The notes: generated from the letters alone by a model not told the origin. DNA of 64,000 bases from Chinchilla lanigera (GCF_000276665.1 NW_004955481.1:3184132-3248131); one strand, 5' to 3'. Shown: positions 21,081 to 34,015, counted from the stretch's first letter. Numbers and translations are program-made.

Positions 21081-22110
21081 TGGCTTACTTTTTAAATAGG
21101 AGCCACAAATCTGTTCACCACATCATATGTTTTATCACCGCATGAATAAAGACCTTGGCCAAATTCAAGGATAAATTTCTAAACTCAAGGTGTAAAATGT
21201 CTTCATATCTACCAGGGCATGTATTTTTATACCATATTTGAAAGGCTTATTTGACACATATTTAAAAAACCTTCAACAACCACGAAATGATGCAATTTGT
21301 TTATCAATTGTCATGTATTGAGACAGTGTATAAATTGCTTGACCATTCAAAACAAAGCTTTCAAAAAATGAGCAAATAGCAGCCAAATTGTTGGATTTTT
21401 TTCTTTTTTCTTTCTTCTTTCTTGGCTGATCTTTGTGTTGTCTAAATGTAGGCAATTTTGAAAGAAACCAAATTTCTCGAGTGTCATTATTCTAAAAATC
21501 TCAGTGCCACACCTGTCACTTCTCCATAGAGCCTTAGATTCTGACAATTAGAATGAGTCCTGCTATGAATGCTTCTGGTTCACACAGTGAGATGTCACGA
21601 TAAATATATTTTTGAGTATTGATGTATACCGAATGTTTTACTTGTATTTCATTATTAGTGTTTTTCAAAACATTTTGTAGCATATCATCTGTTACAAACA
21701 ATTTCCAAAATTGAATCATGTTACTGGCATTCTGTCCAATAGGTTTCGCCCTGGCAAGAACCTAATAACATTTTCTGACCTAATTCTAACATTGGACTGG
21801 CCCGACTATTTTGTAACATTTCACTGTCAAATACTTATTTACATTACTGTTTTCTTCCTTATCTGAAACAAAGTCTTCATTCTGTACTTCTGCATCTGTC
21901 ATATCTTGCTAACTTTGGTTTACATGATCTAAGTCATTATTGGTAGATGAATCACCTGATGATGACTCACTTTAAGCCTCCTCCTAAAGTTGTACTGGGA
22001 GGATTTTCATATGACATTGTACTCAGCTGGGCTAATTCTACAAGAAAAGTAAAAAGAAAATATGTAAAAAAAAGTTATAAATACACAAAAATGTAACACA
22101 GCACACAACG

Positions 22111-22600
22111 TGGGTACAGCTTACCCATCAACACTTTGTACACCTTGCTGTTCATTGTACCAAGTCAGTGAACATAAAGATTGCTTTCTGTATTAACCCA
22201 GCACAGCTATGGAGACACACAGCTGGCTACCATTATGCTAAAGTACACATTTTCATCAGAAAAACATGGTTGGGGGTATCCACCATGATGCTCCTTTAAC
22301 AATGAAATCAATGGATTTAGATATAACCTGTATCAAAATTTTTGTCAAAGTAACATCCTTTTCACTAAAAAAGTAAACTCTAGATATTAAAGGATGGTAT
22401 TTTACTTTTATATGATAGATTATATTTTAAGCAATTTGGCTTGTTGCTTGCTTAATTTTAAAGTAGTTTCCAAAAAGATTGATGGTGTGGTCATTAGCCT
22501 AAGAAGAAATTTGAAAGCCTCAACTAATTTGGGTCGCTGGTTGCTTAATTTTAAAGTAGTTTACAAAAGACTGATAGTATGGTCATTAGCTTAATAAGAA
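22111..22600. other. No recognisable element
   Basis: AT-rich sequence. A 'GCTTAATTTTAAAGTAGTTT' string occurs twice, near 22450 and 22541, about 90 bp apart, marking a small diverged tandem duplication. Confidence 0.5.
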
Positions 22601-22715
22601 ACTTGGCGTGGTGGCACATGCCTGTAATCCCTGTACTCAGGATGCTGAAATGGGAGGATCACTGCCATGATCAAGACCAGCCTGAATTACACAGCAAGAC
22701 TCAAAAAATTAGACA
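22600..22715 (+). repeat. B1 SINE, diverged
   Basis: 'GGCGTGGTGGCACATGCCTG' head and 'TACACAGCAAGACTC' end, with an internal deletion. Confidence 0.85.
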
Positions 22716-22759
22716 GTGTTAGCGAGATGTCTGGGGTGCTGGCGAAGGCAGTAAACTAG

Positions 22760-22955
22760 AAATTAGGATACATGGGTGTTTCTAACCCTGTTTCTTACTA
22801 GCTGTGTGAACTAGACCTCATTCTTTGAGCCTGTTTCCTCTTTTGTAAAATAGTCTCAGGAATATCTACTTTATAGATTGTTGGGAGGATCAAATGAGCT
22901 AGTGGGTGAAAATACTTCAAGTTAAAGTGTCATGAAAATGCATGGTGTTTGTTAT
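22760..22955 (+). repeat. MIR SINE
   Basis: 'TTACTAGCTGTGTGAACTAG', 'CCTCTTTTGTAAAATAGTCT' and 'GTTGGGAGGATCAAATGAG' are the MIR core and tail. Confidence 0.82.
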
Positions 22956-22999
22956 TCAGCTACAAGTCATTTATTTAATTTAATTTCCAGGATAATGGT

Positions 23000-23640
23000 T
23001 AAATACAGAACGTTCTGCAAAATCTTCCCTTGCTGCCTTAAATGTTATTTGTATTCACAGTGAATTTTTCATAAGCCTGTTCTGAAGCCATCAGGATATA
23101 TGGCTATCAGTTTAATATCTTCAAGAACATTGTTCCTAGAAATGTTGCTGCAAATGCCCAAAGATGTCCTCCAAATATGAAAGAGGCTGATAGGTTAAAA
23201 CTAGGCATGAGATCATCCGAAAGATGAGGACTGGTAATAACACTGCAGTCTTATCAGAAAAGGTTAAAAAGGGACTTTCAATCTCCAATTATAAGATTTT
23301 TGCAACACATCACATTTTGTCAACCTAATAAAATACAGTTTAATTTCCCAAAATTTTATTAAAAATGGACTCTGTCATCAGATATCTTATTGCAAAGATG
23401 AAATCTCACATAGAGCAGTAGTTTGCCATAATAACAAGCTTTAAACAAATTTTTTTTGTAGTTCTCAAACTTGAGAGGTTTCTGTCATTTTTAAAAAACA
23501 CTGTTTTCACTTTTCCCTGAGTCATGGCTCAACATTTTCCCGCAAGAATTTCTGTTTATTAAAATGACTTTAAGTTGTTAAGGAGAGGGGAGTGGAGGAG
23601 AAGGGGAAGAGGTGGTATTCAGATAAGTCTTTGGAAAATT
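23000..23640. other. Downstream flank of EFCAB5, nothing recognised
   Basis: AT-rich sequence with no identifiable repeat. A second AATAAA on the minus strand lies at 23560-23555 and is an alternative end signal for EFCAB5. Confidence 0.45.
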
Positions 23641-23673
23641 AGGAAAACAATTCCAAGTCTATTTCTTAAAATC

Positions 23674-23679
23674 TTTATT
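23674..23679 (-). promoter_or_regulatory. EFCAB5: Candidate EFCAB5 poly(A) signal
   Basis: AATAAA on the minus strand, 380 bp past the stop codon, followed by a T/G-rich stretch. It is the first AATAAA after the stop that I could find. An alternative is at 23560-23555. Confidence 0.4.
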
Positions 23680-24058
23680 ATTTGGTACTCTTTTGATATT
23701 AAAAAACCCCTGCCATCTTTTATATAAATCCACAGCTTTCTGTACTTTGTACCTAAAAAGAATGAAAAATACCCAATCAACCATAGTAGTCTCATGGCAT
23801 ATCCAAAGCTCATACCACAAGGGGACTACAAACATATTTTATAATATTCTTAAGTACATTTGGTTACAGCTACCTTAATCAGATATTTCTTAGATAAAAT
23901 TTCTGCATAGGTCTAGAGCTTCTGGTATTAAACATACTAAAGTAAATGTCTAGGAGTCAAATATGTCTATGTGGTGTTCCTTGCACTTGAAAATATTTTA
24001 AAGTTAACAGCAATGAATGTGATCAAAGTACTGTGTTCTAAATAGAGTACCAGTTCTA

Positions 24059-24364
<306 letters not shown>

Positions 24365-24843
24365 TTAAATATGGAGTTACAAGAGTATGGATAGATACAC
24401 TTTAATATATTGAACTAATAAAATACTACACAGTACTTACCAATTAAAGAATTAGTTATATATGTATATACCATTATAGATAAACCTCAAAACATATGGA
24501 ACCCCAAAAGTAAAGTGTAGGGTATTCTGTCCATCTGGATATACTCAAAAAGTGGTTTATAAACCTGCAGAATAGTATTACGCTGTTTATGAATTCATGA
24601 GGATGCAGTAAAAGGAGGAAATCATGCATAAAACTGATAGCCAAATTCATAATAATGTTATGGGAAAAGAGAATGGGATCAGGGAGAGGTAGAAAACCTC
24701 AGCTGATCTTATTATGTTTTATTTCTTTAAAAATGTCTGACTCAAACATGGTATGTTAAGGTTGAATACAGACTGTAGCTTTGTAATGATTACATAGGTG
24801 TTATTCTCTATACTTGTATATTTGAAATATTCTCTAATTCAAT

Positions 24844-24998
24844 TTTTTTTGGTCTTTTTGAGACAGGGTCTCACTATGGAGTTCAGACTGGCCTTGAGCG
24901 CACTTTGTAGCCCAGGCTGGTCTCAAACTTGCAACAATCCTCCTGCCTCAGCCTTCCGAGTGCTGGAATTACAGGCATGCGCCAACACATCCAGCTCT
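24844..24998 (-). repeat. B1 SINE
   Basis: Full-length reverse-oriented B1. 'CTAATTCAATTTTT' on both sides is its target duplication. Confidence 0.92.
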
Positions 24999-25129
24999 AA
25001 TTCAATTTTTAAAAAATATACACTACTGCCCATCATTATATAGTTACATTTGTTAAATTGAAAATTGCTAGACTGCTATTCATAAAAATTATTTTTCTTA
25101 GGAGTCAATACTAATATTCAGAAAGAATG

Positions 25130-25335
25130 GTCCAGTGGAAAAAGTATATAGCTTAGCATTGAACGGATCCTGCATTAGGGCTCTGGTCTTGCTTCTATCT
25201 GAACTAATTTTGTGACTTGAGCACACCCTTAAAACTCCAAGATCTTTTCTTTTTTCCATAAAGTAGGTATAATACTTCAGGATTTTGATGAGGATAATGA
25301 GAACTATCTGTCACAGAGTAGTTGCTCAAAAATAC
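25130..25335 (+). repeat. MIR SINE
   Basis: 'TTTTGTGACTTGAGCACACC', 'CATAAAGTAGGTATAATAC' and 'GATGAGGATAATGAG' follow the MIR layout. Confidence 0.75.
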
Positions 25336-25454
25336 TAATTACCCTCCTTCTTTCAAGACATGCTATGCTCAGGTCTGTGTTTTATTCATTTTTGTTATTC
25401 TTAGCATCTAACTCAGTGCCTAACCAAATAAATACTTGCTAATTTAAATTGAAT

Positions 25455-25552
25455 AAGCAGGGCCATGGATATAGCTCAGCGGCACAGCACCTGCCTGGCA
25501 AGTACGAGGTTATGAGTTCGATTCCTGGTACCAAAAATAAATAAAGTAAACA
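25455..25552 (+). repeat. ID SINE
   Basis: 'GATATAGCTCAGCGGCACAG', 'CCTGCCTGGCAAGTACGAGG' and 'GATTCCTGGTACC', then an AAATAAAT tail. Confidence 0.9.
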
Positions 25553-25559
25553 TTAAATG

Positions 25560-27200
25560 TAATTGGGTAAGTGTTTTAAATATAAAACTTATCCATAGCT
25601 TATTAACAATGATAATTATCTATTATAATTTAAAAAACAGAATCCATTTTATTTCCTGTCTACCAACACAAAGAAGATTTCCTGCATTAGGTTTAGCTTT
25701 CCTATGGTTTTGAAGGTATTACTACAACAAAAGTTATAATATGTGATAGGAAAGGCACATAAAACATGGACAACATTCACAAGTCTCTGTTTTATTTGAA
25801 GATGACTTTAAAACGTGTGTACAATTAATTTTCTAAGATTCTCAACACAGAGGCACTGTCTTCTCATTCAATTTTAATTGTTCAATGAATGTTGAATTAA
25901 AACAACATTGAATAAAGGAATAATTTAATTTGATTTTCAAATAATAAAAGTTTTTCTAGATTATAGCCCAACAACATTAGCAACAGTTATCATAAAGACA
26001 AAAACAGATGCTGGTCATGAGAACATATTTAATATTCCTGATTTATCTCATTTTATGAGCACTGTTAGATCAATCAAAATACATACATAAAATATTGAGA
26101 GTTCATTTGTTATACTGCCGTCTCTTGGTGTTAATTAGCTGGAAACTTTAAAAGATAATGCTATAGGCTTTCAAATATTACTTTGATTATCTTATTGTTC
26201 CAGTGTTATGAATCTAAATAAAATACAAATTTACCCTAGGAGACTCCTAAAATTGGTCCTAACTAACTTTCAGAGATAAAACAGTTCTGCTGTTCCTCAC
26301 AGCTTTATTCTGCCCTTTCTGAATACCCAGTAGGATCTCTGTACCACTCATGCCTGCCACAGTGTTCTTAGCTGAATATCCAAATGAACAGGCCCTATCT
26401 GAAGCCATCACCATGGTGATTCAAGGACACCAGGATAGAGAGAGAGATTGCTTCTTTACACAAAACCCTGTAGCTTATTTCCTGTCTTATTGTTGTAAGG
26501 GACAAAAACTCCAAGCCTATCTGGGATGTGATTCCTGTTTTCTTGTCCTTTTAGAGATTGATGTGTTAAAGATGGCTCTAATAACAATTCTAAGGAGATC
26601 TCTGGCACTCGGCAGTATTCTTTATTATCAGTTGAGTGCTACCGTCCTCTTGTGGTGGAACAGATTCTAGCTCTTTGCAAGGGGGCCGATGACAGACCCT
26701 AGTCCCATACTTAGCAATTCTCAAATCTTTCAAGCTGGCGTACTATTTTTATTTCTTGTATATGCTTTTATTTTTGCTTTGATTTGGCAAAGGTTAAAAT
26801 AAATTATTGAATACATCTAAGCTATAAAGATTTCTTGGCCACGCTGTGAATCTGTTCAGGGATCTCTGCAGAAATCTTTTATTATGGTATCTTTGTAGGC
26901 TCTAGTTTAATCAAACTTTTAATTATATAGGGAATTCATTATGCTGGAAACATTAGGTTATAAAAATGATATTTTAAAAGTAAAACTCCATTTATGGATC
27001 CTTGCTTTAACACTGGGTTAATTAAGTTAAATCCTTTAGGAATTATAGATAATTAGCAAAGATGGGCAAAGCAAAAAGAATGAAGTATTTAAGTTTCAAG
27101 TCCAAAAGCTGAGGTGCAACCGTTCTTTTCAACTACCAGTTAACCAAGGTCAACAGCTTTTCTTGACTGCTCCTCCCCATCATTTAGTTTTTTTTTTTTT
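25560..27200. other. EFCAB5 intron, unclassified sequence
   Basis: Mostly AT-rich. The part 26230-26700 is less AT-rich and holds a 106-codon frame (26350-26670, plus) beginning MPATVFLAEYPNEQALSEAI. It has no neighbouring splice signals that I trust and no family I recognise. It may be a remnant of a mobile element. Confidence 0.4.
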
Positions 27201-27298
27201 AACTTTTGTTGCTTTACATTCCTTAACATTACTGCCACACATGAGCTGAAGGTCCATGGAATAATATATACTTAAAAGAACGTATGTGTGCAAATTTC

Positions 27299-27452
27299 AA
27301 TTTTTTTTTGAGACAGGGTCTCATTTTGTAATCCGGGCTGGCCTTGCACTCACTGTTATGTAGGCTGGGCTGGCCTCAAACTCTTGTCGATCCTCCTGCC
27401 TCAGTGTCCTGAGTGCTGAGATTACAGGCATGCACCACCATACCTAGCTCAA
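27299..27452 (-). repeat. B1 SINE
   Basis: Reverse-oriented B1 from the poly-T 'TTTTTTTTTGAGACAGGGTC' to 'CATGCACCACCATACCTAGC'. Confidence 0.9.
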
Positions 27453-27769
27453 TTAGTTTTTATGTAGACAGGGGAAATTATATTTGCTGTGGAAGCCAGG
27501 CATTTAATAGATCCCTGTTAATGTAATGGGCTCCCAAGATAAGTACTAATACAATTATGATGGCAGTAAAATACTACCTCCCAGGTTTTTCAAAAAGAAT
27601 CAATGTTAAATGAGGAGACAAAACACACATTTTTCTTGAGTTATCAATGTTTGGGTGGAAGTTTGTGCCAAGATGCACACTGCATTCTTCCAGGTACATT
27701 ATTTTCATTCCTATTACAAGCATGATTTCTTTTTAAAAATTTATTGTTAATTAATTAATTAATTTTATT

Positions 27770-27882
27770 TCTTTGTGACAGAGTCTTGCCGTGTAGCTTA
27801 GGCTGGCCTTGAATTTGTGGCAGTCCTGGCTCACCCTCCAAAGTTCTGGGATTATAGGCTGTGCCATCACACTTCGCTTTGC
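27770..27882 (-). repeat. B1 SINE, internally deleted
   Basis: 'GACAGAGTCTTGCCGTGTAG' to 'GGGATTATAGGCTGTGCCAT', without the internal duplication. Preceded by an AT-rich (TTAA)n-like tail. Confidence 0.82.
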
Positions 27883-28189
27883 AAGCATCCTTTCTGTGCA
27901 CTATTACATGTACTGACTTTTTTCATTATGAATAGCTATAAATCAAATGCGTGAATTAAAATCAATGCAATTCATCTCTTAAAAATTGATAGTTTAATGC
28001 AGTAACTGCCAAACTTTTGATTAGTATACCTCTATCCATAACAAATGTTGACCACAGATTCCAATATGTATATATATTTATAAATTATTTATTTTGAAGA
28101 ATTTATAAACAAAAACTAGAAATTAAACTCTGATGAGATAAATGGCCTATGATATTTTTCTGTCATTCAAAAGGATAGTGTTTTATTCA

Positions 28190-28530
28190 ACTGTCTTGGT
28201 TACTTTTCTCTCGTTGCTGGGACAAAATACCTGACGCCCAAAATTAAGGAAGGAAAGGTTTATTTCGCTTACAGTTTGTGGAGGTTTCAGTCCGTACTTG
28301 GCAGGTTACAAGGCAGAGTGGCACATGGCAGAGGGCTACAGCTCATGGCGGCAGAACACAACAACCACAAAAGCCAGGAATCGCCTCAAGCAGCCTCTTG
28401 CTCTCCCTTACATATGCAAACTATCTACCCCAGGGCGGGTGCAGCTCTCACACCCATAAGCAATCAAACTCCAAAAGCCTGCCCCATGACCACATGAGGC
28501 TTTGGGGGGACACACAGACACAAACCATAA
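28190..28530 (-). repeat. MaLR-like LTR
   Basis: Same family as 1698-2046 and better preserved: 'TCGTTGCTGGGACAAAATAC', 'AAGGAAGGAAAGGTTTATTT', and 'GGGGGGACACACAGACAC' near the end. In plus-strand view it has the order U5-R-U3 of a minus-strand LTR. Confidence 0.55.
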
Positions 28531-28539
28531 CAAAACCTT

Positions 28540-29290
28540 CTGGATGCTTGCATTTTACTCTGGAGATCACCAAGTTAAAATCCAAAAGAAATGGAATAGA
28601 TAATCCTTCCCTAGATGACTAACATATGTTCAGTTTTGCTCCTTCCTAAAATCCTCCTACTAAATGAAAGGAGAGTACATAAATCACAAGGATGGAAAGA
28701 TCAGGAAAAGAGGAACATCGAAATTTCACTACTACTTCTTTGTCTTCCCAATCTTCAGTCTAGATGATCCCACTTTTAACTTCACTGTAAAAACTGAAGC
28801 AATCAGAACTTCCACAGTCTCTCACCAGTACATCTACCCACTCACTCTCATCCATACCCATGTACTCTATCCTGTCATCATAAGCCAATTCCTCTATTGG
28901 TGCACTAGGTCCAGGAAAGTCATATAATTCATTGTTTTTTGGACAGTGCTATAACCTTGAGAGAGAAAGCATGCTAACTGAATAGGCCACCAGGACAATA
29001 AGCAAAAACTGAGACTGTCCCAAGGTAAAAAGAATGTATGGTTACTTTAACAAGACCCCATTCTCTCTCATTTGAATGAAGACACTGCTTCAGAAATTCT
29101 TTACCTCCAACACTATCAACTTCTTGCTTTCCATAAAATTATTCCCATCAGAATCAATCCTGGTATTATCTCTCTCATCTGAAAAATAAAACGTTGACCA
29201 CATTTCTCCTTGCACTTACTACACCATTTCTTTGGTCCTATTGGTGGCAAGACATTAAATTTTTTTTTCCCTACCAAAGGAGGTCACTAC
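28540..29290. other. EFCAB5 intron, nothing recognised
   Basis: AT-rich with a pyrimidine-rich middle (28730-28900). It may include an old LINE 3' fragment near 29150-29250. Confidence 0.35.
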
Positions 29291-30598
29291 ATACTTGTTA
29301 AGGTAACAATCTAAGAGGAAGAGCTATCATAAGTGAGTATACACGAAATACCAGGGCATCCAAGTATATAAAACAAACACTAATAGATATAAAAAATCAG
29401 ATAAGTACTAATACAACTGTAATGGGGGACCTCAATACCTCACTGTCACAAACAGATCAACTAGATAAAAAAAAATCAACAAAGAAATATCAGAGCTGTA
29501 TGAAACCTTTGAACACATGGACTTAGTAGATACCTACAGAACGTTCCACTCAATAACAACACAATGCATTCTTCTCAGTAGCACATGGGACTTTCTCCAA
29601 AACAGACCATATCCTAGCTCACAGAACGTGTTTAGTAATGCAAAGGAATTGAAATTATCCCATGCGTATTATTAGATCATAGTGCAATACAATTGGAACT
29701 CAATGGCAAAAGAAACCACAAAAGCTACACAAACACATGGAAATTAAATAACACCCTTCCAAACAGCCAATGAGTCACATGAAATTAAAGAAGAAATTAT
29801 TTCTACAATTAAATGATAATGCCAGTACAACATGCCAGAATTTATGGGACACAATGAAAACGGTCCTGCAAGGGAAATTTATAGCAGTGAATTCCCACAT
29901 CAGAAACACAGTGAGCTCAAGTAACATAATATTGACCCTCAAGCTTCTAGAAAAAAGAAGAGTAAGTTAAACCCAAAGCACATATGAGAGAAGAAATTAT
30001 AAAGAGCAGAGCAGAAATTAATGCAATGGACACTAAGAAAACAATACAATGAATCGAAGAGCTCACTGTTTGAAACATCAAATAAAATAGACAAACCCTT
30101 AGCCAACATTATCAAATCCATGCAAGTAGGAATAAAAAAGAGTGAAATCACAACAGATCCTGCAGGAATCCAAAGATTATAAATATCTACTTTGAGAACC
30201 TGTTCTCTAATGAGATGGAAAACTCATGAAAATGAAAAGATTCCTATATACATATGAATTACCAAAGCTGAATCGAGAAGATATAAAAATTCTAAATAAT
30301 CCAATATCAATGAAATTGAAGAAGTAATAGACAAACTATCAACAACAACAGCAAAAAAGTCCAGGTCCTGACAGATTCACAGCTGAATTATACAGGGACT
30401 TTAGAGAAGATCTAATGGCACCACTCCTCAAACTCTAATGAAATTGAAAGAGAAGCAATATTCATGGAGTCATTCCTGGAAGCAAGCATTATCCTGATAC
30501 CAAAATCAGAGAATGATCCAATGAAAAAAAGGGAACTACAGGTCAATCTCCTTAATGAACATCTTCAAAAATCCTCAATAAGAAACTGGCAGATGAAA

Positions 30599-30748
30599 TT
30601 TGGGTGTGGTAATGCATGCCTGTAATCCCAGTATTTGGGAGGCTGAAGCAGGAGGATTGCCACAAGTCTGAGACCGACCTACATGGTGGGTTCAAGGGCA
30701 TCCTGGTCTATATAGTGAGACCCTGTCTCAAAAAAAAAAAAAAAAAAG
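30599..30748 (+). repeat. B1 SINE
   Basis: Full B1 with an A tail, inserted in L1 ORF2. Confidence 0.92.
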
Positions 30749-32332
30749 ATAGTGGGAAACAGAATGTAGCAAATCATCAAAAAGATTATATACCATGACC
30801 AAGTAGGATTCATCCTAGGGATGCAGGAATGATTTAATGTATGCAAATCAATAAATTTAACACACCACATTTACAGAACCGAGGGCAAACACCACATGAT
30901 CATCTCAATAGATGCAAAGAAAGCATTTGACAAAGTCCAACATCCATTCATGATAATAAACCCTCCAGAAAATTGGAATAGAAGGTCTTTCTATCAATAT
31001 GATAAAAGCCATCTATGACAAGCCAATAGCCAGCATCTACTAAATGGACAAAAACTGAAAGCTTTCACTCTATAATCAGGAACAAGACAAGGATGGCCAC
31101 TATCACCACTTCTATACAATATAGTTCTGGAAACATCAGCCAGAGCAATTAGATAAGAGAAAGAAATAAAATGAATATGGATAGGAATGGAAGAAGTTAA
31201 ATTATCTTTATTTGCTGATGAATGGCATGATAATCTACTTAGAAGACCCGCAAAACTCCACCTAAAGACTTCTAGAATTAATAACCAAATATGGCAGTGT
31301 AACATGATACAAAGTCAAAAATCAAAAATTAGTTGCATTCCTGTACATGTATAATAAACTTACTGAGAGAGAAATTGGAGAAGAAATACCTTTCACAATA
31401 GCATCAAGAAAAATGAAATACTTAGAATGAATTTAACAAAGGAAGTGAGAGACCTATCCATTAAAAAAACAGTTACTCTGAGAAAGAAGATGGAAAGATA
31501 TCCCCTGTTCTTGGATAGGCAGAACCAATGTAAGGAAAATGGCCATACTTCCAAAACCATTATACAGATTTAATGCAATCCCCATCAAAACATCAGTAGC
31601 ATACCACACAGAACTAGAGAAAACAATCTTAAAATTCATATGGAACCAGAAGAGACTTAGAATAGCAAAAGCAATTCTGGACAAGGCAGGGCCATCACAA
31701 TCCCCTTTTTGAAGTTATAGTACAAAGTTACAGTGATAAAAACACCATGACACTGGCAAAAGTAAACAGACCTGAGGATCAACGGAATAGAGTAGAAAAT
31801 GCAGGAACAACTCCAAGCACACTGAACTACCTGGTCTTTCACAAAGAGGCCAAACATTTTCACTGGAAGAAAGATATTCTTTAATAAATGGTGCTGGGAA
31901 GAGTGCTTTTCCACGTGGAAAAAAAATTGAACCTAGACTCATATCTCTCACTATGCACTAAGCTAAAAAAGTGGATCAAAGATCTATACTTTAAAACAGA
32001 AATACTTCATTTGCAGGAAGATAGACTAGGTAAAACTGTTGAAGATATAGGTGTAGGCAAAGACTTTATGAACAAAACTCCAGTCACACAGGAAATGTTA
32101 CAAAGAATCAACAAGTGGGATCACATCAAAATAACAGCTTTTGTACACTAAGGAAACCACCAACAGAGTAAGGACACAACCCACAGAATGAGAAAGTTTT
32201 GTTTTGTTTTGTTTTTCTACTAGTTACTTCTCAGACAAAGGATTAATACGTAAAATATACAAAGAACTTTAAAAACTCAGATCTCCCAAATTTGTAGACC
32301 CAATCAAAAACAGGGCTTCTAAAATGAATAGA

Positions 32333-32450
32333 GCTGGGCATGATGGCACATGTCTGTAATGCCAGCATGTGGGAGGCTGAGGCAGGAGGATTGCTGTGAG
32401 TTCAGGACCAGCCTGAACTGCACAGCAAGACCCTGTCTCAAAAACAGACA
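32333..32450 (+). repeat. B1 SINE
   Basis: B1 ('GGGCATGATGGCACATGTCT' to 'CCCTGTCTCAAAAACAG') inside the L1. A duplicated 'CAGACACGTCTCA' follows the tail. Confidence 0.9.
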
Positions 32451-32707
32451 CGTCTCAGACACGTCTCAATAGCAAATAAATATATGAAAAAAATATTCAA
32501 CACCACTGCTCATTCAAGAAATTCAAGTTCAAACAACTCTGAGATTTCATGCCATCTAGAAAGAATGGCTATCATCAGTAAAATAAGCAATAACAAATGC
32601 TGGTAAGGCTATAGGGAAAAAGGAACCCTTCTCCATTGTTGGTGGGTGTGTATACTGGTACAACCATTGTGGAAATCAGTATGGAGATTTCTCAAAAAAC
32701 TAAAACG

Positions 32708-32790
32708 AACCTGGCATGGTGGTGCATGCCTGTGATCCCAGCACTCAGGAGGCTGAGGCAGGAGGATTGTACAACAACAACAAAAACAAA
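32708..32790 (+). repeat. B1 SINE, 5' half
   Basis: B1 head ('CATGGTGGTGCATGCCTGTG') to 'GAGGCAGGAGGATTGTACAA', then a CAA-rich tail. The second half is missing. Confidence 0.85.
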
Positions 32791-33534
32791 CACAAAGCTA
32801 TTCCCTCTCTAGGTATCTTTTTGAAGGAGTTAAAAGCATCATACTATAGTGATATATGCATATCCATGTTTGTAGAAGCACAATTTATAATAGCTAAATC
32901 TGGAAACAGCCCATCTGCCCATCAAAAGATGAATGGATAAAGAAAAGGTGATATTTATATAGAATGGAGTACTACTCCGCCATAAAGAAGGGTAAATGAG
33001 TCATTTGTAGGAAAATGGATACACCTTGAGACTATAACCTTAAGTGAAATAAACTGGACACACAAGATTAAATATTGCATTGTTTGTCTTGTGTGAGAAA
33101 TCCAAAGGGTACATAGGGAGCATAATGGAGGATAGATATTGGGAAGTAGGAAGAATATATTCAAATGGGAAGGGGAACAAAGGAGGGAGGAAACAGAAGG
33201 GAAGGAAGGGAAAAAGAAAATAAAAGAATGGAAGGAAAAGATGGAAACAAAGCTTTCGTAAAGGGGGAGGAAAAGAAAGGTTAAAGAGGAAGGGAATAAA
33301 AAAAAAGAAGAATTAAGATATATTATGTACAGGTACAAATTCCCTGTGATGAATGTGATCAATATGTATGACAAATATGTTCTAATAAAAAATATAAAGA
33401 TTAAAAAATTGTTTCTACTCAATCTCTCCCCACTTTGCAAATGTCCTGTTCACCAAGGAATCCCAATTTTGTACCTCCAGCCCAGAGCTTTCCTCCAAAT
33501 TCCGTATTTATTTATCTATTTACATATTCTTATC

Positions 33535-34015
33535 TCTACCTAGATATATAATAGACATCTCAGATGCAGCATGTCAGAATCTGAACGCTTCATCTCCCTG
33601 TGCTAAAGCCTGCCTTGCCTATGTTTCCCATTTTAGTTGACAGCAACTCTACCCTTTCAAGTCATAGGATCAACCCTGCGTCTCTCTGCTTTTTTCTTAT
33701 TCTGTGCCCAAATTGTCAAGATATGTTTTCTTTTTTTTTTTTTTTTTTTATGTCTTTTTGAGACAGAGTCTTGCTGTGCAGTTCAGGCTGGTCTTGAGCT
33801 CACTTTGTAGCCCAGGCTGGTCTCAATGCAACGATCCTCCTGCCTCAGGCTCCCGAGTGCTGGGATTACAGGCATGTGCCACCATGCGCAGAGATAATGT
33901 TTTCATTCTAACTCTCAGGTACATTGTATATAATATGAATACATCTGTCTCCACTGGTACCACACTCATCTCTCATCTGACTTTCTGTAACAGCTCCTCT
34001 AATTGTTTTCTCTGA
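33535..34015 (+). repeat. Old interspersed repeat with B1 inside
   Basis: Pyrimidine-rich text before (33540-33730) and after (33895-34015) a reverse B1 resembles the fragment at 4.4-4.6 kb. The class is uncertain. The B1 (33733-33890) is full-length, with a poly-T. Confidence 0.45.
33733..33892 (-). repeat. B1 SINE
   Basis: Reverse-oriented B1 with a T run at the left and 'GGCATGTGCCACCATGCG' at the right. Confidence 0.92.

Larger units (their letters stand above)
15300..22110 (-). pseudogene. Fossil piggyBac transposon (transposase pseudogene)
   Basis: Minus-strand frames, read from 22.1 kb downward, follow the piggyBac transposase order. An acidic N-terminus (about 22.0-21.8 kb) comes first. 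Next is FWKLFVTDDMLQNVLKNTN (about 21.7 kb), then a frame containing SIDKQIASFRGC (about 21.28 kb), then KYGIKIHALVDMKTFYTLS. Then TGTIHQNKVEIPGKML (20.8 kb) is separated by a 3.9-kb provirus from a part reading LILSTFHHDDM (16.75 kb). After a B1 come TRWPTVVF and FLRGLGLELINNQL (16.4 kb). Many stops and frameshifts make it dead. An ID at 20.98-21.08 kb and two B1 copies also interrupt it. The 3' part is tandemly duplicated. The family is recognised from the motifs. Whether it is Looper or a lineage-specific family is unknown, and the TTAA ends were not found. Confidence 0.8.
29300..33410 (+). mobile_element. L1 element, ORF2 from endonuclease to 3' end
   Basis: This is the longest L1 in the window. 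Plus-strand frames run through the endonuclease end (WKLNNTLPNS near 29.75 kb), the RT region and the ORF2 terminus. The RT active-site block reads F-A-D-E where L1 has F-A-D-D (31211-31222). The frame is broken many times. The 3' UTR (33.1-33.4 kb) has a purine-rich tract (GGAAGGAAAAGATGGAAAC). The 5' UTR and ORF1 are absent. B1 copies are inserted at 30.6, 32.3 and 32.7 kb. Confidence 0.88.

Noticed and set aside
32955..33440. A 161-codon minus-strand open frame, hydrophobic
   Set aside because: It is the antisense of the L1 3' UTR purine-rich tract, which gives a Phe/Ser/Leu-rich frame by composition.
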